DNA from: Molossus alvarezi
Taxonomy: Eukaryota; Chordata; Mammalia; Chiroptera; Molossidae
Length of the DNA stretch: 64,000 nucleotides
Direction of reading: 5' to 3'
NCBI GenBank assembly: GCA_037176705.1
Contig: CM073899.1
Span: 2,046,001-2,110,000 of the forward strand
Below are positions 44,936 to 56,372 of this stretch, piece after piece. Every line of letters starts with the position of its first letter. Position 1 is the first letter of the stretch. The position numbers were made by a program, and so were the translations under genes. Under the pieces are notes generated by a model, which was not told the DNA's origin, did no database searches, and was given only the letters and a program-made list of their open reading frames with translations.

Positions 44936-45785
44936 AGCTCCTGTGCTCTGTGACCCAGGTAACTCCTCCTGGACTTCCTGAGCCAGTTTGAGGAGGTCGA
45001 TGGAGTCTTGAGAGGATGGGATTCAGATGGGGCAGACCTGGGGTTCGGGTCCGGGTAGTGGCGTAACTCTTCACGTATGTTATGCACAAAAACAAAATGA
45101 CTATGGTTCTTAAAACGTAGCTTTTTTTTGAAGTTTTACTTTAAATTTTTGGTCTCATCTCAAACCCAAATCTCATGATTTTAATAGTCCCTGACCCCTA
45201 TTTTATAAATGTCAGTGTTCCTTCGGTCAAAATGGAATAATTGAAGCTGTATCCTCGTTTTATAAACGAAGGTGACAACATTCATTCTTTCACACTAGAA
45301 AAGACATACAAAGCAATGTGCTTAATAACGGACTTGAATTATGTCCATCTGTTAGAGAAAAAATGAAATGATCATGTGATACGGAAAATCACTAGCCGAG
45401 TCCGGTAACTTCATGCTCACTGGGTTTAAAGATCGCCTCCGGCGACTGCTTGAGGGGCAGTGTCATGGTCAGGAGTTCGAGTGGCTACCTGAAGCATGAT
45501 ATAATAATGGCTGGTTAGAGAAACAATTCATTATTTGAGGTACATAACTATTTCGTATGTAATTCTAGTATAACCACTAAATGAAAAATCAGTCTTCATT
45601 TTTCTTCAGAGATGAGTCACACGTCGAACCTGTGCACTGGACGTGTTTCTGTGAGAATTGTAGGATTGCTGCTTCATACCCCCCGTAATAAAAACCTAGT
45701 TCTTTCTTTTAAACTGCTTTGTTTTACATCCTTCCTTTTTAATTCATCATAACACCTTATTTCATGACCATCACCCGAGTTTTTT
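44936..45785. other. Unassigned intergenic DNA
   Basis: Nothing recognised. A TTA/TTATTATT microsatellite leads into the next SINE near 45.79 kb. Confidence 0.45.
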
Positions 45786-45811
45786 TATTATTATTATTTA
45801 TTATTATTATT

Positions 45812-46017
45812 TTTTATCCTCACCAGAGGACATTTTTGCATTTATCTTCAGATGGAGGGGGGTGAGAAACATTGACGTGACCAGTTGCCACCCACACAAC
45901 CCCAACTGGGGCCGGAGACAACCTGCAAACGAGGTACATGCCCATAGTGGGAATCGAACCCGGGCCTCTTTGGTCCACAAGCTGACACTCTACCCTCTGA
46001 GCCAAACAGGCCAGAGC
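45812..46017 (-). mobile_element. VES-like SINE (type B)
   Basis: Reverse copy: TTTTATCCTCACCAGAGGAC, GACCAGTTGCCACCCACACA, B-box complement GGGAATCGAACCCGGGC and head complement GAGCCAAACAGGCCAGAGC. The CT-rich body is shortened. Confidence 0.92.
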
Positions 46018-46642
46018 CTGTGTTTCAATATATACATACATTTCACAATATTAGTATATGTTTTTTAGTCATTATTACAATGATCACAGGATCTTTTTTT
46101 ATTTATTCCCAAAGGTTGTTGGTCATAACATATTTACTCAAGATGCGGCTGTTGTGGCTGATCTGTTACACATTGAGAACGAGCGTGCAGCGGCCCCTTG
46201 GCACGGTGGTTAGGTGTATAAAACAGAAAAGCAATGTCATTAGACATCACTGCCTGACAAGTATCAGGACAAAGGGGGCGGGAATTGGTGATTGAACTCT
46301 TTGGAAATATTGCCTTTGGAAATAGTGAAACATGATTGTATAAAGAAATCACAACCACCTAGCTCATCAGTTATACTTTCTTATTGGAAGTCATCATCTA
46401 TAGACTGGAAAAGGTAGTTGACTCATGCATTTTTCTTTATACTTTGGACTTATTAGTATTTAACTTTTTGAGAGAGAGAGAGGGAGAAATATTTGTTGTT
46501 ACACTGATGGATGCATTCAGGGGTTGATTCCTGGACTCCTGGAAACGACAATAGCCAAACAAGCGAGCTGGCCAGTACCTCTTTGTATTTCTGAATTGCT
46601 AATTTGATCAATTCTTGCTGTTGTAAAGAAAATAATAGTAGC
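46018..46642. other. Unassigned spacer
   Basis: Nothing recognised. Confidence 0.45.
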
Positions 46643-46886
46643 ACCCTGGCTGGTTGTCAGTGGTTAGAGCATTTGCCTGTGGACTAAAGGGTCTCGGGTT
46701 CGATTCCCGGTCAAGGGCACATATCTGGGCTGCAGGTTCCATTGCGGGCCGTGGTCAGGGTCATGTGGGAGGCAGCCAATCCGTGTGTCTCTCTCATATT
46801 GATGCTTCTCTCTCTCTCCCCCTCCTTGCTTTCACTCTATCTAAAAATCAATGGGAAAATATCTTCAGGTGAGGATTAACAAAAAA
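46643..46886 (+). mobile_element. VES-like SINE (type B), well preserved
   Basis: Head ACCCTGGCTGGTTGTCAGTG, intact B box GGGTTCGATTCCCGG, GTCATGTGGGAGGCAGCCAA and end AAAATCAATGGGAAAATATC, GTGAGGATTAACAAAA. Confidence 0.94.
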
Positions 46887-47272
46887 AGAAAATAGTATCA
46901 AAGTCATTCCACCTTCAACAAACAGCGCTTCCTGATTATGACAGCCATGCTCCCAGCATGACCCTAAAGTTAGGAAACAGCATCATGTGCCTTTAGGAAC
47001 GGCCCTTCCCTCACAGGAAGCTTGAATAGTCTACACTTTTTCTGTAGTAAAAGTAATGGCAATAGAAAGAAGAAGCTTTCCTGTGGTCATCAATAATGCG
47101 GTTGTTTCTCCAGTCATTACTGCATCTACCACCTTCTCAGCAGTTCTCTACCGGGTGCCCAGGGCCAGTAAGACAAGCCTCCGAGTTCTGACCTGTTCAC
47201 AGAGCGGAAGGAAAGGGTTTGCCAGAATGTATGAGGCACTGAAATGCAGAGCCACAGTACCATGTGACATGC
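46887..47272. other. Unassigned spacer
   Basis: Nothing recognised. The 107-codon frame from 47056 runs into the next SINE and is not supported. Confidence 0.45.
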
Positions 47273-47485
47273 AGCCCGGCAGGTGGCTCAGTGGAGGAGC
47301 GTCCACCCTGCACCAAGAGGTCGCTGGTTCGATTCCTGGTCAGGGCACACGCCCAGGTTGTGGGCCTGATCCCCAGTGAGGGGCATGCAGGAGGCGGCCA
47401 ATCGATGTTCTCTCTCATCGACGTTTCTATCTCTCTCTCCTCTCCCTTCCTCTCTCTCTAAAATCAATAAAGGAAAAAAAAAAAG
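47273..47485 (+). mobile_element. VES SINE (type A)
   Basis: Head AGCCCGGCAGGTGGCTCAGT, B box GGTTCGATTCC, CGGCCAATCGATGTTCTCTC and end CTCTAAAATCAATAAAGG plus A run. Full length. Confidence 0.95.
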
Positions 47486-48674
47486 TTGTGATCACATTTA
47501 TTAGGAAATATAAATGTGACTATTAGGAAGCAAGTGGGAAAAGCGGCATTCAAATGCAGCTGATCATGGACACAGCTAGAGAGCGCAGGGAACTGAGGGG
47601 GCAGCTTATTCCAAACACAAGTTCTGGGGGAGCCTTTCTAGGTCTGGAGTGTCCCCTGACCAGGCCAACCTTCCTTGCCCCTGTGACTTCTGCATCCACG
47701 TCTTCCGGCCACACTGTGCACACGGCCACGCAGTGATGGGGAGGACGCTCCTCGGGAGGTGGGCAGTGTTTCCCGTCACAGCCCAGGGCCTGCCGTGGAG
47801 TCAGCAGTGAGTAATGCCAGCAACGAGCGGGCACTGCAGCTCCGGGCACACGAGCCCCACCGGCCCTGTGAGTGGACCACCTGCCTCACGGCTTGCTGGG
47901 CTCCGACTCGGCTCCAACAGTATGTCTTCCTGTTGGGGTTCCCCTAGGGAGAAGGTAGACTGTGCACAGCACCGCGTCTGCCGATCGTGCTCATCCATTC
48001 GAATCGCTGCATTGAGATGGCGGTTTGTACTCGAGCACTTCTGAACGGAGTTGGTGCAGGCAGGTTGGCAGAGACCTAACGTCTCTGCCTGCGAGGATGA
48101 GATCTTGTCTTGAGTCTGGGTGTAGAGGCCGGTTCTGGAAGTGTTCCAGCAAAAGGTCTGTCACTCCCGAGAGCCCTGGGCCAGACACTGGCTTTATCAC
48201 ACCGTAAGCTTCTCAGATCAGTATCTATTTTGAGAACCCGAAGAAAGCTCTTCAAACCCTCCTGAGTGGAAAATAAAAAGTGTGCCTGTGTATAGGAGCT
48301 CGTGCACACTCAAGTGTGTGCGTGTGTGTGTCTGCAAGGGTTTTATAAGCTGTCTGATTGCAATCTGTTACACATTCTTGCTGCAGGATCTTAGAAAGTG
48401 TTTTCAGAAGAGAGCATTTTCAGTTTGATGAATTTCCCTTCAAACACGGTGAAGCCACAGAACTGGGCACACAGGTGAGCGTGAGGCTGGGGTTATCTGT
48501 GTTGACACGTCAGCAGGCGCGAACATGTCCCGTCCACTCCCGCTGGCCGCAGGCGGGGCAGCTGCAAAGGGCAGCCGTTCATTCATTGAGGAATAGGGAC
48601 GGCATAGCTAGCCTGGGGAAGGAATGTTCGCGTTCAAAGGACAGAAATGGATGAAGTAACCTGAGCACAGGAGG
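47486..48674. other. Unassigned intergenic DNA
   Basis: No repeat was recognised and open frames stay below 100 codons. A short GT run lies near 48.32 kb. Confidence 0.45.
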
Positions 48675-49015
48675 CTGTGACGGGCTGAATGTATAAGCCA
48701 ATGTCCTAACCCCCAGCCTCAGAACAGGACTGTGGCCAGAGACAAGGCTTTCAAAGGCAAGGTTGCACGAGGTCACGGGAGGGAGCCCTAAGGCAACATG
48801 ACCGGTGTCCTTGTGAGAACAGGGAGTTAGGACACAGAAAACTGGAGGAAAGACCTCGGGAGGACACAGGGAGAGGGGCCTCTTCGGCCTTGAAATGAAA
48901 CCACCCCCACAGACACCTTGCTGTGGGACTTTGGGCAACTAAAGCTGTGGAGGAAAAACTTCCAGTGTTTCTGCCCTGGCCCGTGGTTTCTGTTAGGACA
49001 GCCCTCACAGGGAGG
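48675..49015 (+). mobile_element. MLT1-type LTR (ERVL-MaLR), solo
   Basis: TGTGACGGGCTGAATGTATA, AATGTCCTAACCCCCAGCCT, GACCGGTGTCCTTGTGAGAA, AGGACACAGAAAACTGGAGG, CACCTTGCTGTGGGACTTTG and TTAGGACAGCCCTCAC follow the order of an MLT1A-like LTR. There is no internal retroviral sequence next to it, so it is a solo LTR from an ancient endogenous retrovirus-like element. Confidence 0.82.
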
Positions 49016-49751
49016 AAGCCAGTGCCTTTCCTGTGCCAGGCGAGCGGGTTCGAGAGGAAGTGGTCCTATGGGTGTGGCTGCAGGGCCACCCCTTCCTCGG
49101 TTTGCTCAGCTTCTTCATAATGATCGAAAAGCAGCCTTGAAAGTGCCCCGTCTCAGGGATGGGACGGAGCTGCAGGCCTGCAGGTCCCGCTCCCCGCGCA
49201 CGGGTCCCCTCTGAGCGCCCGCGCGGGGGTTCCCCGCTCTGCTCTGGGTCTCCTCAGCGCTGGCTTTCCTTGGCTGTAATGGCCAGAAACACTCGGAGAA
49301 ACCGAAAAGGAGCCTTAGTTCTGGGGAGCCAGGGAAATGTCTTCCTATATGCGAGAAGCATGCAGAAGAGTACCATGGACGTTTCCCAGGAGGGACGGCC
49401 TTCCTCGCCGGGCCGCAGCACGCGCTTCCTGTGTGCTCACGTGTGCCCCTTGCTACTGTTTCACGTCCGTCCTCCCCCTCCGCATGGAGGTGCCCTGAGC
49501 TGCTGCATTGCCCCCTTCGCCCACGCCCCACGCCGACTCCCGCGGGCCAGTCTGCCAGGCTCGTGAGGCTGTGCTCAGATGCTGGTTTGCCATCTCTGGT
49601 CGTGGAAGGAGCCTGGACGGTTCCCTAACGTCCAGCAGAATCACATTTCTCTAAGGTTTTGTTTTTGTTTTATTTTTAAATAACTGCTAAGGGATTGAGA
49701 ATAGCAATGACTGTGGTATTTTTCAACACTATTCGCCACTTAAGAAACCAT
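49016..49751. other. Unassigned intergenic DNA
   Basis: GC-rich. Frames of 135 (+) and 138 (-) codons overlap the same bases and show no domain. Confidence 0.45.
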
Positions 49752-49968
49752 CTTCTCGTGCCTGTGGCTCAGTGGATGGGGCGTCCCATGGACTGAGTCC
49801 CAGTTGGATCCCAGTCAGGGCACATGCCGGGCTGTGGGTTCAGTCCCCAGTGGGGGCTTGCAGGAGGTGGCCAATCCATGTTTCTCTCTCACATCGATGT
49901 TTCTATTTCTCTTCCTTCCTCTCTCTCTAAAAAGTCAATAAAAACATATTTTTTTAAAAAAGAAATAA
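49752..49968 (+). mobile_element. VES SINE (type A2 variant)
   Basis: The head CTCGTGCCTGTGGCTCAGTG with GCGTCCCATGGACTGAGTCC replaces the usual GTCGACCCTGCACC. The end has CTCTCACATCGATGTTTCTA and AAAAAGTCAATAAAAACATA. The copy at 55 kb shares these features, defining a separate subfamily. Confidence 0.9.
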
Positions 49969-51594
49969 ACAAAACATCTTCAACTACCAGGCATTTCACT
50001 TCCTCCAGGTTCTCTTCAAAGAGTGCATTACAAAGAGTACCCTTTCAACTTTCCAGATGGATTGAAAAGTCTGCATTTAAAGTGAAACCATGAACGGATT
50101 CAACTAATATTTCCCCGTGTGTGCGGGAGTTGCTGGCTCAGGAGGGTTGCCCAGGCTCTGCCTCAGCAGCAAAGCGACATCCAGGGGCAGCTGGCTCGGT
50201 GATGTGTGATTGTCAGTGCCTGTCACACCCACCACGGAAAGCTGGAAATGACCTTCGAGGGCCACCTTGCTAAACTTTTGTTGTTAACTCTGTGAGCTTT
50301 CATAAAGCAGACTTTTCAGTCATCTTGGTTTTCAAAGTATTCACAGCATAAGTCCTCTAGTTCCTCTAGAATTGCTAGCTGTAGAACCATAATAAGATTT
50401 TTTTTTCACTGAAAAATAAACAATAGAACACCTGTCGGTAGAGTTTTGTTTGGATCAATGAAATTATGTTTATATGTGTGTGTATGAATGTGCATGTACA
50501 TATATACACATAGAGTGTGTGTGAGAGAGAGAGAGAATGTCTCTGTGCACATTCGCACAATATACAGTGATATTCTGGTAAATGTTTAGCAACTGACTCT
50601 CCAGGGAAAAGCTCTGATAATGAAGTGTTACAGATTTCCATGGTCTAAGTGCTCACCATGACTGATTTCAAGGTATCAACACAACACCTCCCCGTCTGCA
50701 GAAATCTCGGGAAATCTAACAGCTGGCTTTTGGAATCTGGTACCTGTCTAGTCGAAGACACCACATCGCATGATCCAGCCACGATTATCACTTATGACAC
50801 ACTAGATGTTTTCTAAATTGTAATTTTTTATTTATAACTGAACTGTACATACTTAAGTGGAAGAGGTGTGTTCCCTTCTATGTGCTCATTATAATTTCAA
50901 GTAGGAGCTTTTTCTCTGTCCATTCTCAGCAATGGTCAGAGCATTAAAACATTTTTTTTTCAATAATTAAATGTACTATGAAAATGTTCCCAACCCCTAA
51001 AGCTTGCAAAGTTGACAGATAAATATGAAATGGTAGCTGTACTTATTTTTAAGTAAACTTCACAGCCAAAAAAAAAAAGTTTCAGTAAAGTTTTTGTTTA
51101 TTTTGTCCCAATTTTAGACTCTCCCCTGTTCTAAAGTGCCATGTGAGACAGGTTGTGGGGTACAGCCACTCACTGACACTGCCATCAATACAAAGTCCAT
51201 GGGACACAGTCATGTTGCCCAAAGAAGGATTGACGATTAAAGTTTTGTTCAAGCAGATGCAAAATAGCAGGGGTAGGGTTTTGTGTAACAAATAAACAGA
51301 TGGTTTAAGAAAAATGGACAATTAAGGAGAAAACAATATCCAGTAACTGATTATTTTGTCTTGGTTTTCCCTAAAAATACAGGTGGAAATATTCTAAACT
51401 GAAAGAAATAAACACCCCCTGTGAAGAAAAGTGTCTTATCTGTTGAAGATACACTTGTATGTTTATAACATGAGAATCATAGAGCTGACGTGAAGAGATC
51501 TCTGTCAATGGGGAGCTAGTTTGGGCTCCGGGCTGTAACTTTTTCAAGCAGTTGCAATGAAAGCAGAGATTTGCAATTTAAAGTTTTAGCAACT
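49969..51594. other. AT-rich unassigned DNA
   Basis: Nothing recognised beyond a GT/GA microsatellite-like tract near 50.47-50.54 kb. Confidence 0.45.
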
Positions 51595-52680
51595 CTAACT
51601 AACACCTAGAAACAAACACAGAGAGGCAGCCAACATGTGGAGACATAAAAACATGTCCCAAATGAAAGAATAGAGCAAAACTCCAGGAAAAGAACTAAAC
51701 AAAATGGAGACAAGCAATCTACTAGATACAGAGTTCAAAACACTCCTTATAAGGATACTCAGTGAACTTAGTAAGAATTTCAACAGCATAAAAAAGAACA
51801 TGGAAACTATAAAAACAAAACAAAACAAAAAAACAAGCAGAAATGAAGGATACACTAACTGAAATGAAGAATAATTTACAGAGACTTAACAGTAGAATTG
51901 ATGAATTTGAAAACTAAATCAGCAATTTGGAATATAAGAAAGCAAAAAACACCCAATCAGAAGAGCAAAAAAAAAAAGAAAGAATCCAAAAAAATGCAGA
52001 CAGTATAAGGAGCCTCTGGGACAACTTCAGGTGTACCAATATTCACATCATAGGGGTGCCAGGAGAAGAGAGAGAGAGCAAGCAATTGAAAATCTATTAA
52101 AAAACAATGACAGAAAACTTCCCTAACTTGGTGAAGAAAACAGATATATATGTCCAGGAAGCACAGAGCATCCCAAATAAAATGGACCCAAAAATGTTCA
52201 TACCAAGACATATCATCATCAAAATGTCAAAGGTTAAAGACAAAAAGAGAATCTTAAAAACAGCAAGAGAAAAGCAGTTAGTGGTCTACAAGGGAGCTCC
52301 CATAAGACTCTCAGCTGACTTCTCAAAGGAAACTTTGCAGGCCAGAAGAGACTGTCAAGAAATATTCAAAGTGATGAACAGCAAGGACCTACAACCAAGA
52401 TTACTGTACCCAGCAAAGCTATTGTTTAGAATTGAAGGACAGATAAAGAGCTTCCAAGACAGAAAAAAGCTAAAGGAGTTCGTCACCACCAAAGCAGTAT
52501 TACATGAAATGTTAAAGGGTCTTCTTGAAGAAGAAGAAAAAAGATAATAAATATGAACAATAAAATGGCAATAAATACATATTTATCAATAACCGAATCT
52601 AAAAACAACAACAACAAACAAGCAGAACAGAACAGACTTACAGGGACAGAGAACATGTTGACAGTTGCCAGATGAGAGGT
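51595..52680 (+). mobile_element. HAL1 (half-LINE-1) element
   Basis: Contains an L1-like ORF1 and then goes straight to a HAL1-type 3' end (GAACAATAAAATGGCAATAA, AGCAGAACAGAACAGACTTA, TGACAGTTGCCAGATG) with no ORF2, which is the definition of HAL1. The ORF1 N-terminal part (51600-52100) is broken by stops. The C-terminal part is still open (next entry). HAL1 relied on L1 enzymes for movement. Confidence 0.88.
52107..52547 (+). pseudogene. HAL1/L1 ORF1 protein, C-terminal part
   Basis: About 146 open codons matching the end of an L1-type ORF1 RNA-binding protein: NFPNLVKKTDIYVQEAQSIP, RHIIIKMSKVKDKKRILKTA (RRM region), then APIRLSADFSKETLQARRDC and LQPRLLYPAKLLFRIEGQIK (C-terminal domain), ending in a run of Glu and Lys. 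A stop at 52098-52100 in this frame and further stops upstream separate it from the coiled coil. It is therefore a 5'-broken pseudogene and the ATG is just the conserved internal Met. The family binds its own RNA as a trimer. Confidence 0.88.
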
Positions 52681-53231
52681 TACCCCTGGGTTTGATTAAC
52701 TTGTTAGAACAACTCACAGAACTCAGAGAAACTTGCTATTTACTAGATACTGACCTATGACAGATGAACAATTCTCAGGAACCTCCAGATGAAAGGGATG
52801 CCTAGGCAAGGCATGTGGGAAAGGGCAGATGGAGCCCACGCCCTCTCCACCACTCTCTGAGATTCCAATGTGTCCTACAACCCAGAAGCTCTTTGAACTG
52901 CCCTTTGGGTATCTGTGGGGCCTTCATTACGCAGGAATGACTGGTTGAGTCACTGGCTATTGGTGATTGATTCAATCCCAGCCCCTCTCCCCTCCTAGGA
53001 TGTCACGGTGGTGGGACCCAAATCTCCAAACTTCTAATTACATAGTTGGTCCATCTGGTGACCTGCCCATCCTTCCCTGATCCAAAGGCATTCCAAATGC
53101 CACCTTATTAACATAACAAAAACACCTTCATCACTCTCTTCATTCAGGAAACCCTGAGGGTTTCAGAGCTCTGGGCCAGAGAAGGAACAGAGCAAATACA
53201 CATTTCCTGTTATAAACCACAACATTGCAGC
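52681..53231 (+). mobile_element. Endogenous retrovirus LTR, family not named
   Basis: TTGATTAACTTGTTAGAACA, ACTCACAGAACTCAGAGAAA, CTTCATTACGCAGGAATGAC, TATTGGTGATTGATTCAATC, CCAGCCCCTCTCCCCTCC and TTATAAACCACAACATTGCA follow a mammalian LTR I recognise by motif order but cannot name with certainty. It abuts the HAL1 end directly. No retroviral genes are present. Confidence 0.6.
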
Positions 53232-53356
53232 AGGTAAACAATGCCTCCATGTGTGAAACAGTCACAATGTAATTGGTTTTTAGTTATTGTACTGAGTTTA
53301 TTTATACAGAAGATGAAGAGAGTACAGCTCCTTGTACTAGACATTTTATTTTATTT

Positions 53357-53571
53357 AAAAAATTTTTTCCTTTTATTGATTTTAGAGAGAGAGGAAGGGA
53401 GAGGGAGACAGAGATAGAAACATTGATGAGAGAGAACATTGATTGGCCGCCTCCTGCATGCCCCCCACTGGGGATCGAGCCCACAACCTGGGCATGTGCC
53501 CTGACCAGGAATTGAACCAGTGACCTCTTGGTGCTGGGTCAATGCTCAACCACTGAGCCACACCGGCTGAA
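53357..53571 (-). mobile_element. VES SINE (type A)
   Basis: Full-length reverse copy: TTTATTGATTTTAGAGAGAG, GGCCGCCTCCTGCATGCCCC, B-box complement GGAATTGAACCAGTG and head complement GAGCCACACCGGCTGAAC. Confidence 0.95.
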
Positions 53572-53659
53572 CATCATACCAGCCATTTTAGATTACTGGT
53601 CAGATGAGGAAAAACTATATATTGGTTTTACTTAAAGGCTCATGAACATATGTCTTTTT

Positions 53660-53762
53660 TCTTTCATTCTTTTTTAATATGTATTGTTTGATTCCAATTA
53701 GTTTACATTCAATATTATTCTATATCTGTTCCAGATGTGCAGCATAATGCTTAGAGAAGTTG
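53660..53762 (-). mobile_element. L1 3'-end relic
   Basis: TTAATATGTATTGTTTGATT, TAGTTTACATTCAATATTAT and CCAGATGTGCAGCATAATGC resemble the complement of an L1M-type 3' UTR end. Short and diverged. Confidence 0.45.
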
Positions 53763-53977
53763 GCTACAGCCTCTGAAAAAAGGGCTTTTTATATCTTTGT
53801 GGATTAGAAATAAAACCACATTATTGTGTCACCACGAGGAATTTTTTAATCCTATTGGCAGTAACCATACTGTCCCCAGTAATGTGTTTTCTTGTTCCTT
53901 CTCTGTCTTCATGCTAAGGCTTCAATAGCATCTAGGAGATCATGGAGAAAAGCTCAGACGTCAGACTGTCCGATGCA

Positions 53978-54152
53978 CCTCCAGCTCCACCCCACACTGT
54001 GCAGCTTTCAAAGTCAGTTATCCATCTCTCCACATTCAGTTTTCTGCCTGAAAAATGGGGATTGCAACATTGTTTCAGCAAACCTTTGTTGAGAGCCAAT
54101 GAGAGTCTGTGAACACCACGTACCATAGAGTCTGGCACACAATCAGAACTCC
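53978..54152 (+). mobile_element. MIR SINE
   Basis: CAAAGTCAGTTATCCATCTC, CATTCAGTTTTCTGCCTGAA, AAATGGGGATTGCAACATTG and GAGTCTGGCACACAATCAG follow the MIR core and 3' part in order (caagttacttaacctctc, cctcatctgtaaaatgggg, gtgcctggcacata). Confidence 0.75.
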
Positions 54153-54998
54153 ACAGAGCCACACTTTTTTTGTTTGATGCCTGCTGTTCACAAAAGATAC
54201 AAATGAAATAACTCTTCCTCCCAGAAAGACAGAGGTATGAGTTCTTGGAGAGCATGATACATAGTGTAAGTATGTAGCAATCTACTGGAAGGGGTGTAGT
54301 TGGGGAGAAGTCAGAGTAGATCCTGAGATATTCAATTGAGCTCAATGGCAAACTTCTTGGAACGTGAGGCGACCCAAGACCGCACCCTGCTTCCTGCCTC
54401 TGTCAAGATGGGGAAGGACATTATGGCTAAGGAGGTGCTGAGGAAAATATGTTTAATTAGAACCAGAACACTGAAACAATGTATTTGTCGATGGGTCTAA
54501 CTAATTTTTAAAATTTTTATGGGAAATGATTTGCTAAGTTCCAAAGAAGCATTCTTTTATGCATTGATCTTTTCAAGACCCTCGAACTGAGGGACTTAGG
54601 TACATGCATGTATGATAGTGATGGCCCACCTTTCCGTAAATAAGGATGACTTTTTATTATTTCCACCACATTTTTGTTAAATATATATATTTTTAAGAAA
54701 CTGCTGGCTGCATCAAATCAAACAGTGCATCGGGACATATTCAACAAGCAGCTGGATTGATTTCCAGTCTCCTGCCCAGTACCACCCTCCGGCAGTAGTG
54801 GGGATTCATATTGTATGATGAATATTCAATGTCTCTGTGTGTGATTATAGAATCATTCACAAACACAGAGGCATAGAAAATATGCATACAAATGTCTGCA
54901 TGTTTATATTATTTGCTTTATTTTTCCTTAGTATTATTAGTTTATTTTATAAAATGTAATTAAAGGATATTAAAATATTGGATGAATTTCAGTAACAA
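54153..54998. other. AT-rich unassigned DNA
   Basis: Nothing recognised. Confidence 0.45.
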
Positions 54999-55008
54999 AA
55001 ACCCAGTC

Positions 55009-55236
55009 TCAGCTCAGCTGGTGTGGCTCAGTGCATTGGGCATCATTCCAGGGACTGAGAGGTCTCAGTTCCATTCCCGGTCAGGACACATGCCTGGGTT
55101 CTGGGCTCGATCCCCAGTGGGGGGCATGCAGGAGGCAGCCCTTCGATGTTTCTCTCTCACATCGATGTTTCTATCTCTCTCCATTCCTCTCTCAGTAAAA
55201 ACATATTAAAACAAGCAAACAAACAAACAAACAAAC
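55009..55236 (+). mobile_element. VES SINE (type A2 variant) with TSD
   Basis: Head CAGCTCAGCTGGTGTGGCTC with CATTCCAGGGACTGAGAGGT, altered B box AGTTCCATTCCC, end CTCAGTAAAAACATATTAAA and an (AAAC)n tail. AAACCCAGTC at 54999-55008 and 55237-55246 forms an exact 10-bp duplication. Confidence 0.92.
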
Positions 55237-55246
55237 AAACCCAGTC

Positions 55247-55847
55247 CTACTTGTTAATTTATACAAATAAGGTATGTGAACCCTTAAATGTATAAAAATA
55301 ACAATGAAAAAGGAAGCTAGGCCCCTTCTTCATTCTAGAAATAGGTCGTTTTGATCATAAATATGTGAGTTAACAGAAAACATAAATTTTTATTTTTCTT
55401 AGAGCTTTTCATGATTGTTATTTACCAATAATTTTAAATGCATTTATGTTATTTTGTCAAGTCTATACTCATGATATTGTGATAGTTACAAATGTAAATG
55501 TTCAATACACAGAGGATATGCTCAATGAAAAATCTAAGATTATGCAATTTTGTGCTGCAACGAGATACAATAGATTATTCAACTCTTTTTTTCATTTTAA
55601 GAGGAAAAATAACATAAAAATTTGGAATACATAGTCAGGAATCGAAAGTAATTTTTTTAAAGGTTGTTCACAAAACTTTTAATTGGATCATGAGTGTTAA
55701 ATCTTTTTGGTATTTACACTCTATTACATATTTTAAAAGGGTTTTCTTTACATCAATATTTTTTCTTACACTGTGGATTGTATCCTTAGCAATGTTTAAG
55801 CACAAAATAACACTTTTAGTTGTCAACATAAATACAGTGAACAGATG
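55247..55847. other. AT-rich unassigned DNA
   Basis: Nothing recognised. Confidence 0.45.
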
Positions 55848-55860
55848 CATGTTTTTAAAA

Positions 55861-56059
55861 TTTTTTTTCCTTTATTGATTTTAGATGTAGAGAAAGATTA
55901 AAACACTGATGAGAGAACATCGACTGGTTGCCTCCTGCATGCCCCCCACTGGGGATTGGGCCCACAACCAGGGCATGTGCCCTGACTGGGGATCGAACTG
56001 GCGACCTCTTGGTGCAGGGTCAATGCTCAACCACTGAGCCACACAGGCCGAGCCAGGTA
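55861..56059 (-). mobile_element. VES SINE (type A) with TSD
   Basis: Reverse copy with TTTATTGATTTTAGATGTAG, GTTGCCTCCTGCATGCCCCC and head complement GAGCCACACAGGCCGAGCC. Flanks CATGTTTTTAAAA (55848-55860) and CATGGTTTTAAAA (56060-56072) match at 12 of 13 bases. Confidence 0.94.
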
Positions 56060-56079
56060 CATGGTTTTAAAAATGCTTG

Positions 56080-56372
56080 AGCTGTGTGCCGTCGAGGATG
56101 GCCACGAGAGCTGCTGTGTGCCGTCGAGGATGGCCACGAGAGCTGCTGTGTGCCGTCGAGGATGGCCACGAGAGCTGCTGTGTGCCGTCGAGGATGGCCA
56201 CGAGAGCTGCTGTGTGCCGTCGAGGATGGCCACGAGAGCTGTGTGTGCCGTCGAGGATGGCCACGAGAGCTGATGTGTGCCGTCGAGGATGGCCACGAGA
56301 GCTGATGTGTGCCGTCGAGGATGGCCACGAGAGCAGTGTGTGCCGTCGAGGATGGCCACGGGAGCTGTGTGT
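56080..56372. repeat. 32-bp minisatellite, 9 copies
   Basis: GCCGTCGAGGATGGCCACGA begins at 56088, 56120, 56152, 56184, 56216, 56247, 56279, 56311 and 56342, so the period is 32 bp with two 31-bp units. The GAGAGCTGCTGTGT linker is the variable part (GCTGTGTG, GCTGATGT, GCAGTGTG). The array starts within 10 bp of the preceding SINE's target duplication. Long frames on both strands are products of the repeat. Confidence 0.96.
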
